Source: JBBDWJ01 sp040902925
Lineage (GTDB): Bacteria; Acidobacteriota; Terriglobia; Bryobacterales; UBA6623
Assembly (NCBI GenBank): GCA_040902925.1
Contig: JBBDWJ010000288.1
Coordinates: 11,819 to 75,818 of the forward strand
DNA length: 64,000 nt
Reading direction: 5' to 3'
The position numbers and the translations under genes were made by a program. The notes beneath the pieces are model-generated. The model had not been told where the DNA came from. It saw nothing but the letters and a program-made list of their open reading frames with translations, and made no database searches. Positions 42,248-51,498 of the stretch are shown here, piece after piece (the first letter of the stretch is position 1; every line of letters starts with the position of its first letter).

Positions 42248-43312
42248 TCAGGCGGATAACGCCGCGGAGATCCGGTCGCCCATCTCGGTCGTGGTCGCCG
42301 GGCCGCCGAGGTCGCGAGTGCGGTTTTCCGGTTTCGCGGGATCGAGAACCGCTTTGACAGCATCACGAATCGCGGCGGCGCCGCGAAGTGTTTCCGGATG
42401 AGCGAGCCATTCTAGCATCATGGCCGCCGAAAGAATCGCGGCCACCGGATTAGCGATGCCCTGGCCCGCGATGTCGGGGGCAGACCCATGCGACGGCTGA
42501 AACACCGCATGCTTGTCGCCGATATCGGCGGAAGGCGCCAGCCCCATCCCACCGACCAGTCCGGCGGCCAGGTCGGAAAGGATGTCACCAAACAGGTTCT
42601 CGGTGACGATGACGTCGAAAGTGTCAGGACGCTGCACCAGGTACAGGCTGGCGGCGTCGACGTAAATTCTCTCGGGGTGCGCCTCTGGAAACTCGCTGCT
42701 GACCTCGTCAAATATCTGGCGGAAATAAGCCATCGAGGGCAGCACGTTGGATTTGTCGACGAGCGTGACACGGTTCCGGCGGCGAGAGGCTTCGCGGAAG
42801 GCGGCGCGGAACAGCCGCTCAGCGCCGTGACGCGAAATTCGCAGCGAATCGATGACTTCAACCGCGCCGGGCGTATAGAAGTTCTTCCGCGAGTAGAACA
42901 GCCCTTCGGTGTTTTCGCGCACGATGACGAAGTCGATTTCGCCGGCGGCGCGCGATTTGAGCGGCGAGTGGGCGGGATCGTAAAGATAAACGGGGCGCAG
43001 ACCGCAGTAGAGGTCGAGCTGTTCGCGAAGATCCAGTTGAGGAGCCATCTCGGTGCCCATGGGTCCGCGCACATCCGGCAAGCCCATCGCTCCGAGCAGG
43101 ATGGCGTCGTGCTGCTTGATGGCCTCGAAGGTTTCGGGCGGCATGGGGTTGCCGCTCTTCAGGTACTCGCCGGCCCCGACGGAGTAGTGTTGGAACTCGA
43201 AACGTATCCCGTTGAGGCGGCGTTCGAGAGCCCGCAGAACCTTGACGGCTTCGGCGGTGACTTCCGGGCCGATGCCATCGCCGGGAAGGGTCGCAATGCT
43301 GTAGGTGCTCAT
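42248..43312 (-). CDS. Isocitrate/isopropylmalate dehydrogenase-family enzyme
   Basis: A 354-residue beta-decarboxylating hydroxyacid dehydrogenase. LPGDGIGPEVTAEAVKVL, the ENTEGLFYSRKNFY loop, the catalytic Lys in LVDKSNVLPSM, the metal Asp pair in TENLFGDILSDLA and HGSAPDIAGQGIANP are all present. In place of a LeuB-type substrate helix it has EQLDLYCGLRPVYLY, so it could be 3-isopropylmalate dehydrogenase or a tartrate/D-malate type enzyme; its place in an operon with an organic-anion transporter favours a catabolic role. The start ATG 43312 (MSTYSIATLPG) follows a stop-free but unrelated stretch reaching 43510. Confidence 0.88.
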   Translation of the reverse strand: MSTYSIATLPGDGIGPEVTAEAVKVLRALERRLNGIRFEFQHYSVGAGEYLKSGNPMPPETFEAIKQHDAILLGAMGLPDVRGPMGTEMAPQLDLREQLDLYCGLRPVYLYDPAHSPLKSRAAGEIDFVIVRENTEGLFYSRKNFYTPGAVEVIDSLRISRHGAERLFRAAFREASRRRNRVTLVDKSNVLPSMAYFRQIFDEVSSEFPEAHPERIYVDAASLYLVQRPDTFDVIVTENLFGDILSDLAAGLVGGMGLAPSADIGDKHAVFQPSHGSAPDIAGQGIANPVAAILSAAMMLEWLAHPETLRGAAAIRDAVKAVLDPAKPENRTRDLGGPATTTEMGDRISAALSA

Positions 43313-43365
43313 CAGGGATGAGTATCGCCGATGGCGGAAGGCAATAGGGAGGACGGGTTCGGATG

Positions 43366-45039
43366 CTAGCGTTTCTCGGAATAGCGGATGACCGGCTCGA
43401 GCAGGTTGTCGACGGGAGCGAAATCGTCGGTCAGCACCAGCCCTCCCGAGCGTTCGCGAAGCGCGGTCAGTTGCTCGGTCTCCAGCAGAATGCCGGGATA
43501 GCGATACCAATCATACTTTTCAAACGGTAAAGGGCGGCCCGAGCCCACCACGACGAACGTGTCGCGGCCATCGTCGTCCGTCGGCTGGGTCACCGTCGTG
43601 CCCAATACGTAAACGTAGGGAAAGGTCTTCTCGAACGTGTTGAGCATCGCGCCCAGAAACCGGCTGGAGCGATAAATGTCGATTACGTTCGCGAAAAAAA
43701 CGCCGTCGGCGGGCATCAAGCGACGTGCCTTTTCATTGAACTCGTGAGTTGTCAGGTGGAAAGGCGGCGAGTAGTGGTTGAAGGCGTCGCCGTAGACGAA
43801 ATCGAACCGCCCAACGTCTCGCCCTTCTTGCAGGGCCATCAGCAGATTGTCGACGTGGTTGCGGGCGTCAAGATTGAAAATCTCCATCGGCGTATCGAGC
43901 TCGAGGCCGAAAGCCGCGTATGCCGCTCGCGTAACCGCCGGATCCAGCTCGGCTACTTCCATGTACGCCCCAGGGAAACGCCGCAGCATCCAGCGCGGGA
44001 AGACGAATCCGCCGCCGCCCAGCGACAGCGCCCGCGGTTTGCGCTCGGCGGGCCAATCGCGCGTCGCCAACTCGGTGAGGCCGGCGTAGACCTCTTCGTA
44101 TTCGTATTGCAGCCGCTCCGGATCCGCCATGTCGATGTAGGCGTGGATAAGATAGTCCAGCGTCAACGAACGGGTTTTGCCCTCCATCTCGGGTTCGTCT
44201 TCGACGCGGATAAACGAATACTGCGACTCTTCCTGAAAGTGGATGTTCGCGCTGACGCCGTCGCGTAGCCCCAGCCGCATCCCGATGGTCTTGCTGAATG
44301 CCCACGGTCCCATCGCGGCCACAAAACATGCGATCACGATGCCGCTCCAGATGTAGGGCATGAGACTCTTGGCGCCAAACAACAACGCCATGGCCAGAAG
44401 GATCGCGGCCACGCTGAGCAACACTGTCACCGTGCCCATGTGTGCAATGAGGAAATACCCGGTGAGAAACGTTCCCACGATGCTGCCGACCGCACCCCAG
44501 GAATAAATGCTCCCGACCGTGCGGCCTGTCTGCCGGTTCATCTCGAGAGCCATCTTGGCGGCTACCGGGCTAATAGTGCCCATCATCGCCGACGGCACGA
44601 AAAACACGAAGAAGACGTGCATCGCGATCCGCATCGCCCACTCCTGGCCGCGCAAAAACTGGGCGTTGCCGATGCGGTCGTTGAGCAAAGGAATCAACAG
44701 GCAGGTTGCCGACGCAAGCAGAAACAACGAAGCCAACGCTTCCCGTGACCGGTAGCGGTCGGCCAGCCGGCCCCCGATGTAGTTTCCGGCGGCGATGCCG
44801 GCGAGCACGATACCGATAACGGACGTCCAGGTATAGAGCGAGCTGCCGACATGGCGGGCGATCAATCGCCCGGCGACCAACTCAACCACCATGATGCAAA
44901 GGCTCGACATGAAAACGGTGAGATTGGGAACGATCCAGGCCCAACGCCCCGCCTCAACCGGCGTGGCGGCTTCCGATTCGCGGTTGGGCGCCGGTTCCGG
45001 ATCGTTGTGCACCGGCAGTGGTTGAGTGGGAGTTGCCAT
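43366..45039 (-). CDS. Membrane-fused spermidine-synthase-like protein
   Basis: A 557-residue protein in two parts. Residues 32-260 hold about seven membrane helices of the type found in large fused SpeE-like proteins (LTVFMSSLCIMVVELVAGRLIARHVGSSLYTWTSVIGIVLAG as first pair, GNYIGGRLADR). Residues 285-550 are a spermidine-synthase-like class I methyltransferase fold: ALSLGGGGFVFPRWML (motif I), EVAELDPAVT, LDARNHVDNL and FDFVYGDAFNHYSPP. The Asp residues that hold putrescine in true SpeE are not clearly kept, so the aminopropyl acceptor is uncertain. The tail ends in TDDFAPVDNLL, which is standard. It lies 53 bases before the dehydrogenase gene on the same strand. Confidence 0.85.
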   Translation of the reverse strand: MATPTQPLPVHNDPEPAPNRESEAATPVEAGRWAWIVPNLTVFMSSLCIMVVELVAGRLIARHVGSSLYTWTSVIGIVLAGIAAGNYIGGRLADRYRSREALASLFLLASATCLLIPLLNDRIGNAQFLRGQEWAMRIAMHVFFVFFVPSAMMGTISPVAAKMALEMNRQTGRTVGSIYSWGAVGSIVGTFLTGYFLIAHMGTVTVLLSVAAILLAMALLFGAKSLMPYIWSGIVIACFVAAMGPWAFSKTIGMRLGLRDGVSANIHFQEESQYSFIRVEDEPEMEGKTRSLTLDYLIHAYIDMADPERLQYEYEEVYAGLTELATRDWPAERKPRALSLGGGGFVFPRWMLRRFPGAYMEVAELDPAVTRAAYAAFGLELDTPMEIFNLDARNHVDNLLMALQEGRDVGRFDFVYGDAFNHYSPPFHLTTHEFNEKARRLMPADGVFFANVIDIYRSSRFLGAMLNTFEKTFPYVYVLGTTVTQPTDDDGRDTFVVVGSGRPLPFEKYDWYRYPGILLETEQLTALRERSGGLVLTDDFAPVDNLLEPVIRYSEKR

Positions 45040-45151
45040 AGAGCTTTGGGATGGTCGAGCTTAGGGATGGTCGGTCTCTGCGGATTTTTTGGAATGCAAA
45101 CAGGGGCCGGTCCCGCCCAACCGGTCCGCTCGCCTGCTCCAGAGTACTCCC

Positions 45152-46336
45152 TTACGACGCATGGCCTTGCTGCGAGGTAACACGGCGATAGATTTGCAGT
45201 ACCTTTTGCGCCGAGCGGTCCCAGCTAAAGCGCTGAACCTGCTTGTATCCGCGGCGGACCAGCTCCTCGCGGAATTCGTCGTCGAGCAGCACCTGCCGCA
45301 AGCCGCGCGCGATGTCGAAGACATTTTCCGGGTTGACCAAAACCGCGGCGTTGCCGACGGCTTCGGGCAGCGCGGAAACGCTCGACGTGACCACCGGCGT
45401 ACCCTGCGACATCGCTTCCAGCGGCGGCAGGCCAAACCCTTCGTGGAGCGAAGGAAACAGGAACGCCACGGCGGACTCGTAAAAGACCCGCAGCGTTTCG
45501 AGCGGCACAAAACCCAGAAACCGTACCCAATGCTGAATGCGCGTTCGCATCACCGCGTGGCGCACCTCCGGAAAATTGCTTAACTCGTCGCCGATCACAA
45601 TTAGCCGCAGATTCCGATACTTCGGGTGGTTTTCCAGCTCGGCTTTGACGACTCCGAACGCCTCAATGAGGCGAGGAACGTTCTTGTGCACCTGGATGCG
45701 GCCGGCATAGAGTACAAACGGATCGTGAATCTGATAGCGGGTCAGCGTGCGGTGGCGCTCCTCATCCGTGACAGGCTGTGCGAGCTCCTGGTCCACGGCG
45801 TCGGGCACGACTTCGATCTTTTCCGGAGCAAGGCCGAGATGCTTGACAGCGTCGCGTTTGGTGGCTTCCGACACCGTCAATACTTGCGCCGCGCGCCGCA
45901 GCCCATGCGCCAAATGATGGCGCCGGATGCGCCGGCTGGTCGCCGTGGAGCCTTCCTCGGGAAACAGAATGTTATTCAAATCGTGCAGCGTGGCAACATA
46001 AATGCCTGGCAGCACGTAAGGCACCCAACGGTGGGGCATATGAAAAACATCGAGCCCCAGCCGCCGCAGTTGCAGCCAGTAGGTGAAATGAGTCGAGCGC
46101 GAGTTGTAGCTGTGCGGATAAATCTCGGAGCGAAAGTGTGGCGGCAGGCTTCCCAAGCTCTCGAACTGCCCGGGCCGGCCGATCAGAATGTACTCTTCCT
46201 CGCCCGGCAGCCGCGCCAGTGCCTGAACCAGATTCTTGATGTAGGTGCCGACGCCGAACTCGCCGCCGCGCCGGATATCGATGCCCACTACTAACGGGCC
46301 ATCGCCGCCGCTATCGGCCGCACGCAGCGCGTCCAT
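45152..46336 (-). CDS. GT4-family glycosyltransferase
   Basis: A 394-residue retaining GT-B glycosyltransferase, likely in cell-surface polysaccharide assembly. VVGIDIRRGGEFGVGTYIKNL opens the acceptor domain; DVFHMPHRWVPYVLPGIYVATLHDLNN is the loop with the acceptor His; DPFVLYAGRIQVHKNVPRLIEAF starts the nucleotide domain and EGFGLPPLEAMSQGTPVV has the EX7E motif. I take ATG 46336 (MDALRAADSG), with GAGAG before it; the frame stays open to 46435 but the added residues are not family-like. Same general type as the gene at 62851. Confidence 0.88.
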   Translation of the reverse strand: MDALRAADSGGDGPLVVGIDIRRGGEFGVGTYIKNLVQALARLPGEEEYILIGRPGQFESLGSLPPHFRSEIYPHSYNSRSTHFTYWLQLRRLGLDVFHMPHRWVPYVLPGIYVATLHDLNNILFPEEGSTATSRRIRRHHLAHGLRRAAQVLTVSEATKRDAVKHLGLAPEKIEVVPDAVDQELAQPVTDEERHRTLTRYQIHDPFVLYAGRIQVHKNVPRLIEAFGVVKAELENHPKYRNLRLIVIGDELSNFPEVRHAVMRTRIQHWVRFLGFVPLETLRVFYESAVAFLFPSLHEGFGLPPLEAMSQGTPVVTSSVSALPEAVGNAAVLVNPENVFDIARGLRQVLLDDEFREELVRRGYKQVQRFSWDRSAQKVLQIYRRVTSQQGHAS

Positions 46337-46638
46337 CTCTCGTCGCGGTTGCGGCGAGAGAGCTTGGCCGGTTTTTGCGGGCGTAGCTGACACGGAATGC
46401 CAAGGAAACGCGACCGCGGAACAGCATCCAACCACTCTGGCTGCGCCAAGGAAGCGTCAATCCAGGATGCCGATGCGATGGCACACCCCCAGCGTCGGGG
46501 CGCACCCGCATCGCGGAATGCAGCATGTTGGAACCGTCGCGGCCGGCTGAGACGCGCCAAAGAGCGCGCCACTGCTGGCATTTTAGCATGCTACAATAAG
46601 CAGTTTTTGGCTCTGAACCGCCTCTTCCTCCCTCCTAT
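46337..46638. promoter_or_regulatory. Interval before proS with a possible -10 box
   Basis: The 302 bases between the divergent glycosyltransferase and proS hold no gene. TACAAT at 46592-46597, 41 bases before the proS ATG, is a good -10 element, but no convincing -35 stands at the right distance. No T-box-like structure is evident. CCTCCCTCCT just before the ATG gives no normal ribosome site. Confidence 0.35.
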
Positions 46639-48360
46639 ATGCGCTGGAATCAGTTATTTATCCCCACTCTCCGTGAAACACCCAGCGAAGCGGAGGTCAT
46701 CAGCCATCAACTGCTGCTGCGCGCCGGATATGTTCGCCAACTCGCGGCCGGCATCTACAGCTACCTGTTTCTGGCTCGCCGCTCGCTGCTGAAAATCGAG
46801 CGCATCGTGCGCGAAGAGATGGACCGCATCGGCGCGCAGGAGATGTTTCTGCCCGAGCTCCATCCCAGCGAGTTGTGGAAAGAGAGCGGCCGGTGGGACC
46901 TGATGGGGCCGGACATGTTCCGCCTCAAAGACCGTTGGGGACGCGATCTGTGTCTTGGCATGACCGAGGAAGAGGTCATGACCTCGATCGCCCGCGGCGA
47001 GCTGCGCAGCTACAAGCAATTACCGCAGATCTGGTACCAGATTCAGGCCAAGTTTCGCGATGAACCGCGGCCTAAATCGGGATTGATGCGAGTCCGCCGT
47101 TTCACGATGAAAGACTCCTATTCGTTCGACATCGACGCCGCCGGCCTCGACATCAGCTACCAAAAGCACCACGACGCCTATTGCCGCATCCTGGATCGCT
47201 GCGGGTTGAAGTATCTTCCCGTCGAGGCGCATTCGGGGGCGATGGGCGGCTCGCAATCGCACGAGTTCGCAGTGCCGTCGCGGGCCGGCGAAGACGTTGT
47301 CGTGTTCTGCGAGGCCTGCGGATACAAGGCAAATATCGAGAAAGCGAAGGCCGTTCCCAAGCCTCCGCCGCAACCCGATCCGCCGGACGACGCGAAGCCG
47401 GAGGAGTTTGCGACCCCCGACCGCAAGACCATCGCCGAGGTCGCGGAATTCGACGGCCTGCCGGAAACCTCGCACATCAAGACGCTCGTGATGATGGCCG
47501 GCGCGCGTCGTGTCATGCTGCTGTTGCGCGGCGATCATCAGCTCAACGAAGCAAAGCTGAGCTCGTTGCTCGAAACCGCGAACGCCCGCCCGGCGCAGCC
47601 CGAAGAGCTGCGCGACTGGCTCGGGGCCGACGCCGGCTCGCTGGGCCCGGTTGGTGCAACGGGTATCGAAATCTTCGCCGACGAAGCGCTCGAGGGCCGC
47701 CGCAACATGATCGCCGGAGCCAACAAAGACGGCTACCACTTGCGCAACGTGACCCCGGGCCGCGACTTTCAGGCGCGCATCGCCGACCTTCGCGAAGTCG
47801 AGGAGGGTGATGGTTGCATCAACGACCCCGCGCAACCCGTCAAGTGCCTCAAGTGCATCGAGGTCGGGCACATCTTCAAACTCGGGTACCGCTATTCGGA
47901 ATCGATGGGACTTCGCGTGCTTGGCGTCGAGGGCAAGGAAGTCACGCCGATCATGGGCTCTTACGGGCTCGGCATCGAGCGCGTGCTGACCGCGGCCATC
48001 GAACAGAGCAGCGACGAAGCCGGCATCGTTCTGCCGCCGCCGATCGCTCCTTTCGAAGTCGTTATAACCCCGGTCAACCTCAAGCAAGATGAGCAGCGCG
48101 TAGCCGCCGAGCAGTTGTACAGCGAATGTCTGGCCCTCGGCATCGACACGCTATTGGACGACCGCGCCGAGCGCGCCGGCGTGAAATTCACCGATGCGGA
48201 ACTGATTGGAATTCCGTTTCGCATCACGGTCGGCAAGAAGATTTCCGACGGCGTAGTCGAGGTTGTGGAGCGCTCGACACGTCAGTCCCTCGATGTTAAA
48301 ATGGAAGCAGCGCCCAAGCTGCTGAAGCAAAAGCTCGAAGAGAGTCTCGTCAAGGCCTGA
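46639..48360 (+). CDS. proS: Prolyl-tRNA synthetase (bacterial type, with editing domain)
   Basis: A 573-residue class II synthetase. Motif 1 lies in ERIVREEMDRIGAQEMFLPELHP, motif 2 in FRDEPRPKSGLMRVRRFTMKDSYSFD and motif 3 in GSYGLGIERVL; TEEEVM binds the aminoacyl adenylate. Between motifs 2 and 3, about residues 230-390, is the YbaK-like insertion domain that removes alanine from tRNA-Pro. The C-terminal anticodon domain has VVITPVNL and VLLDDRAERAGVKFTDAELIGIPFRI in slightly changed form. Length is normal. The gene precedes a penicillin-binding protein gene at 152 bases; tRNA-Pro lies 2.9 kb downstream. Confidence 0.97.
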   Translation: MRWNQLFIPTLRETPSEAEVISHQLLLRAGYVRQLAAGIYSYLFLARRSLLKIERIVREEMDRIGAQEMFLPELHPSELWKESGRWDLMGPDMFRLKDRWGRDLCLGMTEEEVMTSIARGELRSYKQLPQIWYQIQAKFRDEPRPKSGLMRVRRFTMKDSYSFDIDAAGLDISYQKHHDAYCRILDRCGLKYLPVEAHSGAMGGSQSHEFAVPSRAGEDVVVFCEACGYKANIEKAKAVPKPPPQPDPPDDAKPEEFATPDRKTIAEVAEFDGLPETSHIKTLVMMAGARRVMLLLRGDHQLNEAKLSSLLETANARPAQPEELRDWLGADAGSLGPVGATGIEIFADEALEGRRNMIAGANKDGYHLRNVTPGRDFQARIADLREVEEGDGCINDPAQPVKCLKCIEVGHIFKLGYRYSESMGLRVLGVEGKEVTPIMGSYGLGIERVLTAAIEQSSDEAGIVLPPPIAPFEVVITPVNLKQDEQRVAAEQLYSECLALGIDTLLDDRAERAGVKFTDAELIGIPFRITVGKKISDGVVEVVERSTRQSLDVKMEAAPKLLKQKLEESLVKA

Positions 48361-48512
48361 ACCGTCCCCGCAACAGGGCAGGTGACCAGAGAACGACATT
48401 CGCGCGCTGCGTCTGGAGATGTCCGGCGTTCGCGGGCGTAAATGATTTGACGGAGGAGCATGGCAGTGGATGCGCGGGACGCGTGAGCATCCCGTGACCC
48501 GCCAGCCGATCG

Positions 48513-51122
48513 ATGAGCATGCGAAAAGGTTCTCCTGGCAGCAAGAAGTGGGCGTTTCGCAGTTCACTCCCCGGCAAAGTTCTACGCTTGGCCGGCAGCC
48601 CCGCCGGCAAGGTTCTGCTCGCCGCCTTCCTGATCCTGAGTGTCACTGCCTTGGCCGTTTTCGGCCATTTTTATTGGAAGTACTCCAAGGTCATTGACGC
48701 CAAGCTTGTCGATGGCCCGTTCAACCAGGCTTCCAGGATATTGGCCGCTCCCAACCCGCTCTACGTCGGGGATGAAATTACGCCCGCGGAAGTGCTTTCG
48801 CGATTGCGCAATGCCGGCTATTCCGACTCGCGCCATAATCGTGTCGGGCACTTTCTGGTCAAGGACGACGCGCTCGAAGTTTACCCTGGGCCGCTTTCTT
48901 ACTTCGCGCAGGAACCCGCCGTTCTCTACTTCGAAGACAACCATGTGACGCGGGTTGTTTCTCTCAATGACAACACGCCGCAGACGGTGTACGAGCTCGA
49001 GCCGGAGTTGATCACGAACCTGTTCGATAAGGATCGCTCGAAGCGGCGGCTCTATCGTTACGACGAGTTTCCGCCGGTGTTGGTCAATGCGATCGTGGCG
49101 ATCGAGGACCATCGTTTTTTCGATCACAGTGGCATTGACGTCATCCGCACCACCAAGGCGGCGTGGGATGGGTTGATGGAATGGCGTCTGCCGCGTGGTA
49201 CCTCAACGCTCACGCAGCAACTGTCGCTGCAGTTCTTTCTCGCCAGAGAAGAAAAGTGGCACGACAAGCTAGCTCGCAAGCTGGCGGAGTTGATGATTGC
49301 GTTTCAATTGGAAGGCCGCCTGACCAAACAGCAGATCTTTCAGTACTACGCGAATCAGATTCCGCTGGGCCGCATCGGCAGCTTCAACATCATGGGCATG
49401 GGTGAGGCGTCGCGCGCCTACTTCGATAAGGATGTGCGCGAGCTTAACGTGGCGGAAGCAGCAATGCTGGCCGGGTTGATTCAGCGGCCGAGCTATTTGA
49501 ACCCCTACCGCCATCCTGAGCGCGCCCGCGAACGCCGCGACACAGTGCTCGCCGCCATGCTGCGTGTTGGATTCATCACGCAGCCCGAGTATGGCGAAGC
49601 GGTAGCCTCCGAAATCGCGCTGGCCCACGGCAAGGTTGAGACCAGCAGCGCGCCCTACTTTGTGGATCTGGTCAACCAGCGCCTGCAACAGCGTTTCGCC
49701 GAGCAGGAGCTGATCACGCAAGACTATTGGGTTTACACGACGCTCGATATGGACCTGCAGCGAGCCGCCGTGGAAGCGATGCGCAAAGGCATGGCGGAGG
49801 TCGACGAAAAGATCGCCAAGCAGCGCCGTTTTCGCGGTAAAGAAGCGCCCAAAGCCCAGGCCGCCCTGGTAGCTCTGGATCCTCACACCGGCGCGATCAA
49901 GGCCATCGTCGGAGGCCGTGACTACGGCGAAAGCCAGCTCAATCGTGTGCTCGCGAACCGGCAGCCCGGTTCGATCTTCAAGCCCTTCGTATACGCCACC
50001 GCGCTGGCCACCGCCCTCGACGAGAACCAGGACTACTCGTCGCAGCGCGAGGTGTTAACCCCGATTTCGCTTGTCGATGACGTGCCGACGACTTTCTGGT
50101 ACGACGAGAAACCCTACGAGCCCTCGAATTTCGGCAACCAGATCAACGGCCTGATCACGCTGCGGTACGCCCTGATCCATTCGGTCAATATCGCCACTGT
50201 CAAAATCGCCGAGATGGTGGGCTATGACAAGGTGGCCGATCTGGCACGCGCCGCGGGGATCGGCGACAACATCGAGCCCACCCCGGCTATCGCCCTCGGC
50301 GCCTACGAGGCGACACCGCTACAGATGGCCGGGGCATACACGGTCTTCGTCAACGGTGGCAAAAAAGTAGAGCCGTATTTCATCTCGCAGGTGCGCGACT
50401 CACCCGGGCGCGCGCTCTATCGTCACTGGCCCGAGGAAAAAGAAGTTCTCGATCCCCGCGTCGCCTACGTCATCACGCACATGCTCCAAGACGTGATCAA
50501 CAAGGGCACGGCCGGGCGCGTGCGCTGGAAGTACGGTTGGAAAGAGCCGTTCGTGGCGGGCAAGACCGGCACCGACGACGACGGCTGGTTTGCCGGATTC
50601 ACCAATAAGTTGGTCTGCGTGGTTTGGGTAGGCTTCGACGACAACATCGACATCAAGCTTGAAGGAGCCGATTCGGCATTGCCCATCTGGACTGAGTTCA
50701 TGATGAAGGCCCACGAGCTGCGTCAATACCGCAATCCGGAACCGTTCGCACCGGCCGAAGGAACCGTTACCGTGGACGTCGATCCCGAAACGGGCGAGCT
50801 TTGTACGGCGGCTTGTCCGGAGCGGTCGACCGAAGTATTCATCGCCGGTTCACAGCCCACCCGCTACGCGCGGCCAGGCGGACAGAACTATCTGCTGGCC
50901 ACTAACGTCGCCGGCTGGGACACCCCATCGGCCGAATCCGAAGATCCGGAGGCCAAGGCCGCAACAGGCCGCGCTGGGTCAGGGCGTCCTGGCGAGGGCC
51001 TGGTCGGCAAACCCGCGATCATCGACGTCCCCGAAGCCAACCAGGCGGGCGCAAACGCAGACGGCGCCCAGCCCAAGAAAAAGAAGGGCTTCTTCAGCCG
51101 CATCCTCGACGTGTTCAAGTAA
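48513..51122 (+). CDS. Class A penicillin-binding protein (PBP1b-like)
   Basis: An 869-residue bifunctional peptidoglycan synthase at the inner membrane. Residues 31-53 are the membrane anchor, residues 75-150 a UB2H-like domain as in PBP1b. The glycosyltransferase (GT51) has the catalytic Glu198 in AIEDHRFFDHSG, with RGTSTLTQQLSLQFFL and GRLTKQQIFQYYANQIPLG. The transpeptidase has SxxK at Ser487-Lys490 (GSIFKPF), SVN (HSVNIATV) and KTG (AGKTGTDDDGWF). The tail after 760 is low-complexity and ends KKKKGFFSRILDVFK. The UB2H-like domain, which in E. coli contacts LpoB, suggests an outer-membrane activator. Confidence 0.95.
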   Translation: MSMRKGSPGSKKWAFRSSLPGKVLRLAGSPAGKVLLAAFLILSVTALAVFGHFYWKYSKVIDAKLVDGPFNQASRILAAPNPLYVGDEITPAEVLSRLRNAGYSDSRHNRVGHFLVKDDALEVYPGPLSYFAQEPAVLYFEDNHVTRVVSLNDNTPQTVYELEPELITNLFDKDRSKRRLYRYDEFPPVLVNAIVAIEDHRFFDHSGIDVIRTTKAAWDGLMEWRLPRGTSTLTQQLSLQFFLAREEKWHDKLARKLAELMIAFQLEGRLTKQQIFQYYANQIPLGRIGSFNIMGMGEASRAYFDKDVRELNVAEAAMLAGLIQRPSYLNPYRHPERARERRDTVLAAMLRVGFITQPEYGEAVASEIALAHGKVETSSAPYFVDLVNQRLQQRFAEQELITQDYWVYTTLDMDLQRAAVEAMRKGMAEVDEKIAKQRRFRGKEAPKAQAALVALDPHTGAIKAIVGGRDYGESQLNRVLANRQPGSIFKPFVYATALATALDENQDYSSQREVLTPISLVDDVPTTFWYDEKPYEPSNFGNQINGLITLRYALIHSVNIATVKIAEMVGYDKVADLARAAGIGDNIEPTPAIALGAYEATPLQMAGAYTVFVNGGKKVEPYFISQVRDSPGRALYRHWPEEKEVLDPRVAYVITHMLQDVINKGTAGRVRWKYGWKEPFVAGKTGTDDDGWFAGFTNKLVCVVWVGFDDNIDIKLEGADSALPIWTEFMMKAHELRQYRNPEPFAPAEGTVTVDVDPETGELCTAACPERSTEVFIAGSQPTRYARPGGQNYLLATNVAGWDTPSAESEDPEAKAATGRAGSGRPGEGLVGKPAIIDVPEANQAGANADGAQPKKKKGFFSRILDVFK

Positions 51123-51239
51123 CCGCAGAAAGGACCGCCAGAGCCTCTCGCAATCGTCAAAACCGGCTGTTCGACGTTGAGTCGAGCGTATCGCACAGAA
51201 TCCCGCTGCAGCGCATCGACCTGAACACATCTGGCACGA

Positions 51240-51245
51240 TACAAT
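51240..51245 (+). promoter_or_regulatory. -10 box of the tRNA-Pro promoter
   Basis: TACAAT ends 11 bases before the mature tRNA, a normal distance for a short 5' leader. The -35 is weak (TCGACC at 51216-51221 with an 18-base spacer is the best). Confidence 0.4.
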
Positions 51246-51256
51246 AGCGAAGGGAT

Positions 51257-51333
51257 CGGGCCGTAGCGCAGCCTGGTAGCGCGCTTCCTTGGGGTGGAAG
51301 AGGTCCCGAGTTCAAATCTCGGCGGCCCGACCA
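51257..51333 (+). tRNA. tRNA-Pro (anticodon GGG)
   Basis: A 77-base cloverleaf. The acceptor stem CGGGCCG pairs with CGGCCCG, followed by discriminator A and an encoded CCA. The anticodon loop TTGGGGT is closed by the CTTCC/GGAAG stem, giving anticodon GGG, which reads CCC and CCU. The T arm carries GTTCAAATC. T-rich sequence (ATTTTTTG..CTGTTTTT) follows at once and may end the transcript. The gene stands alone between two protein genes. Confidence 0.95.
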
Positions 51334-51498
51334 ATTTTTTGTTCTGTTTTTATCGACCTTCGATCGTAGAAGGCCAGCTACGGAGCGTTCATGGTCTGCG
51401 GGATTCGGTTTTGTATGGCGAACCCGGACGAGACTGCCCCGACTGTTACGCTGCAGCCCCTCTATTCCGCCTCGACGGGTCCTCCGCGACGGCAGCGA

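Noticed and set aside
46337..46638. T-box riboswitch before proS
   Set aside because: No T-box core sequence, specifier stem or terminator/antiterminator pair can be found in the interval.
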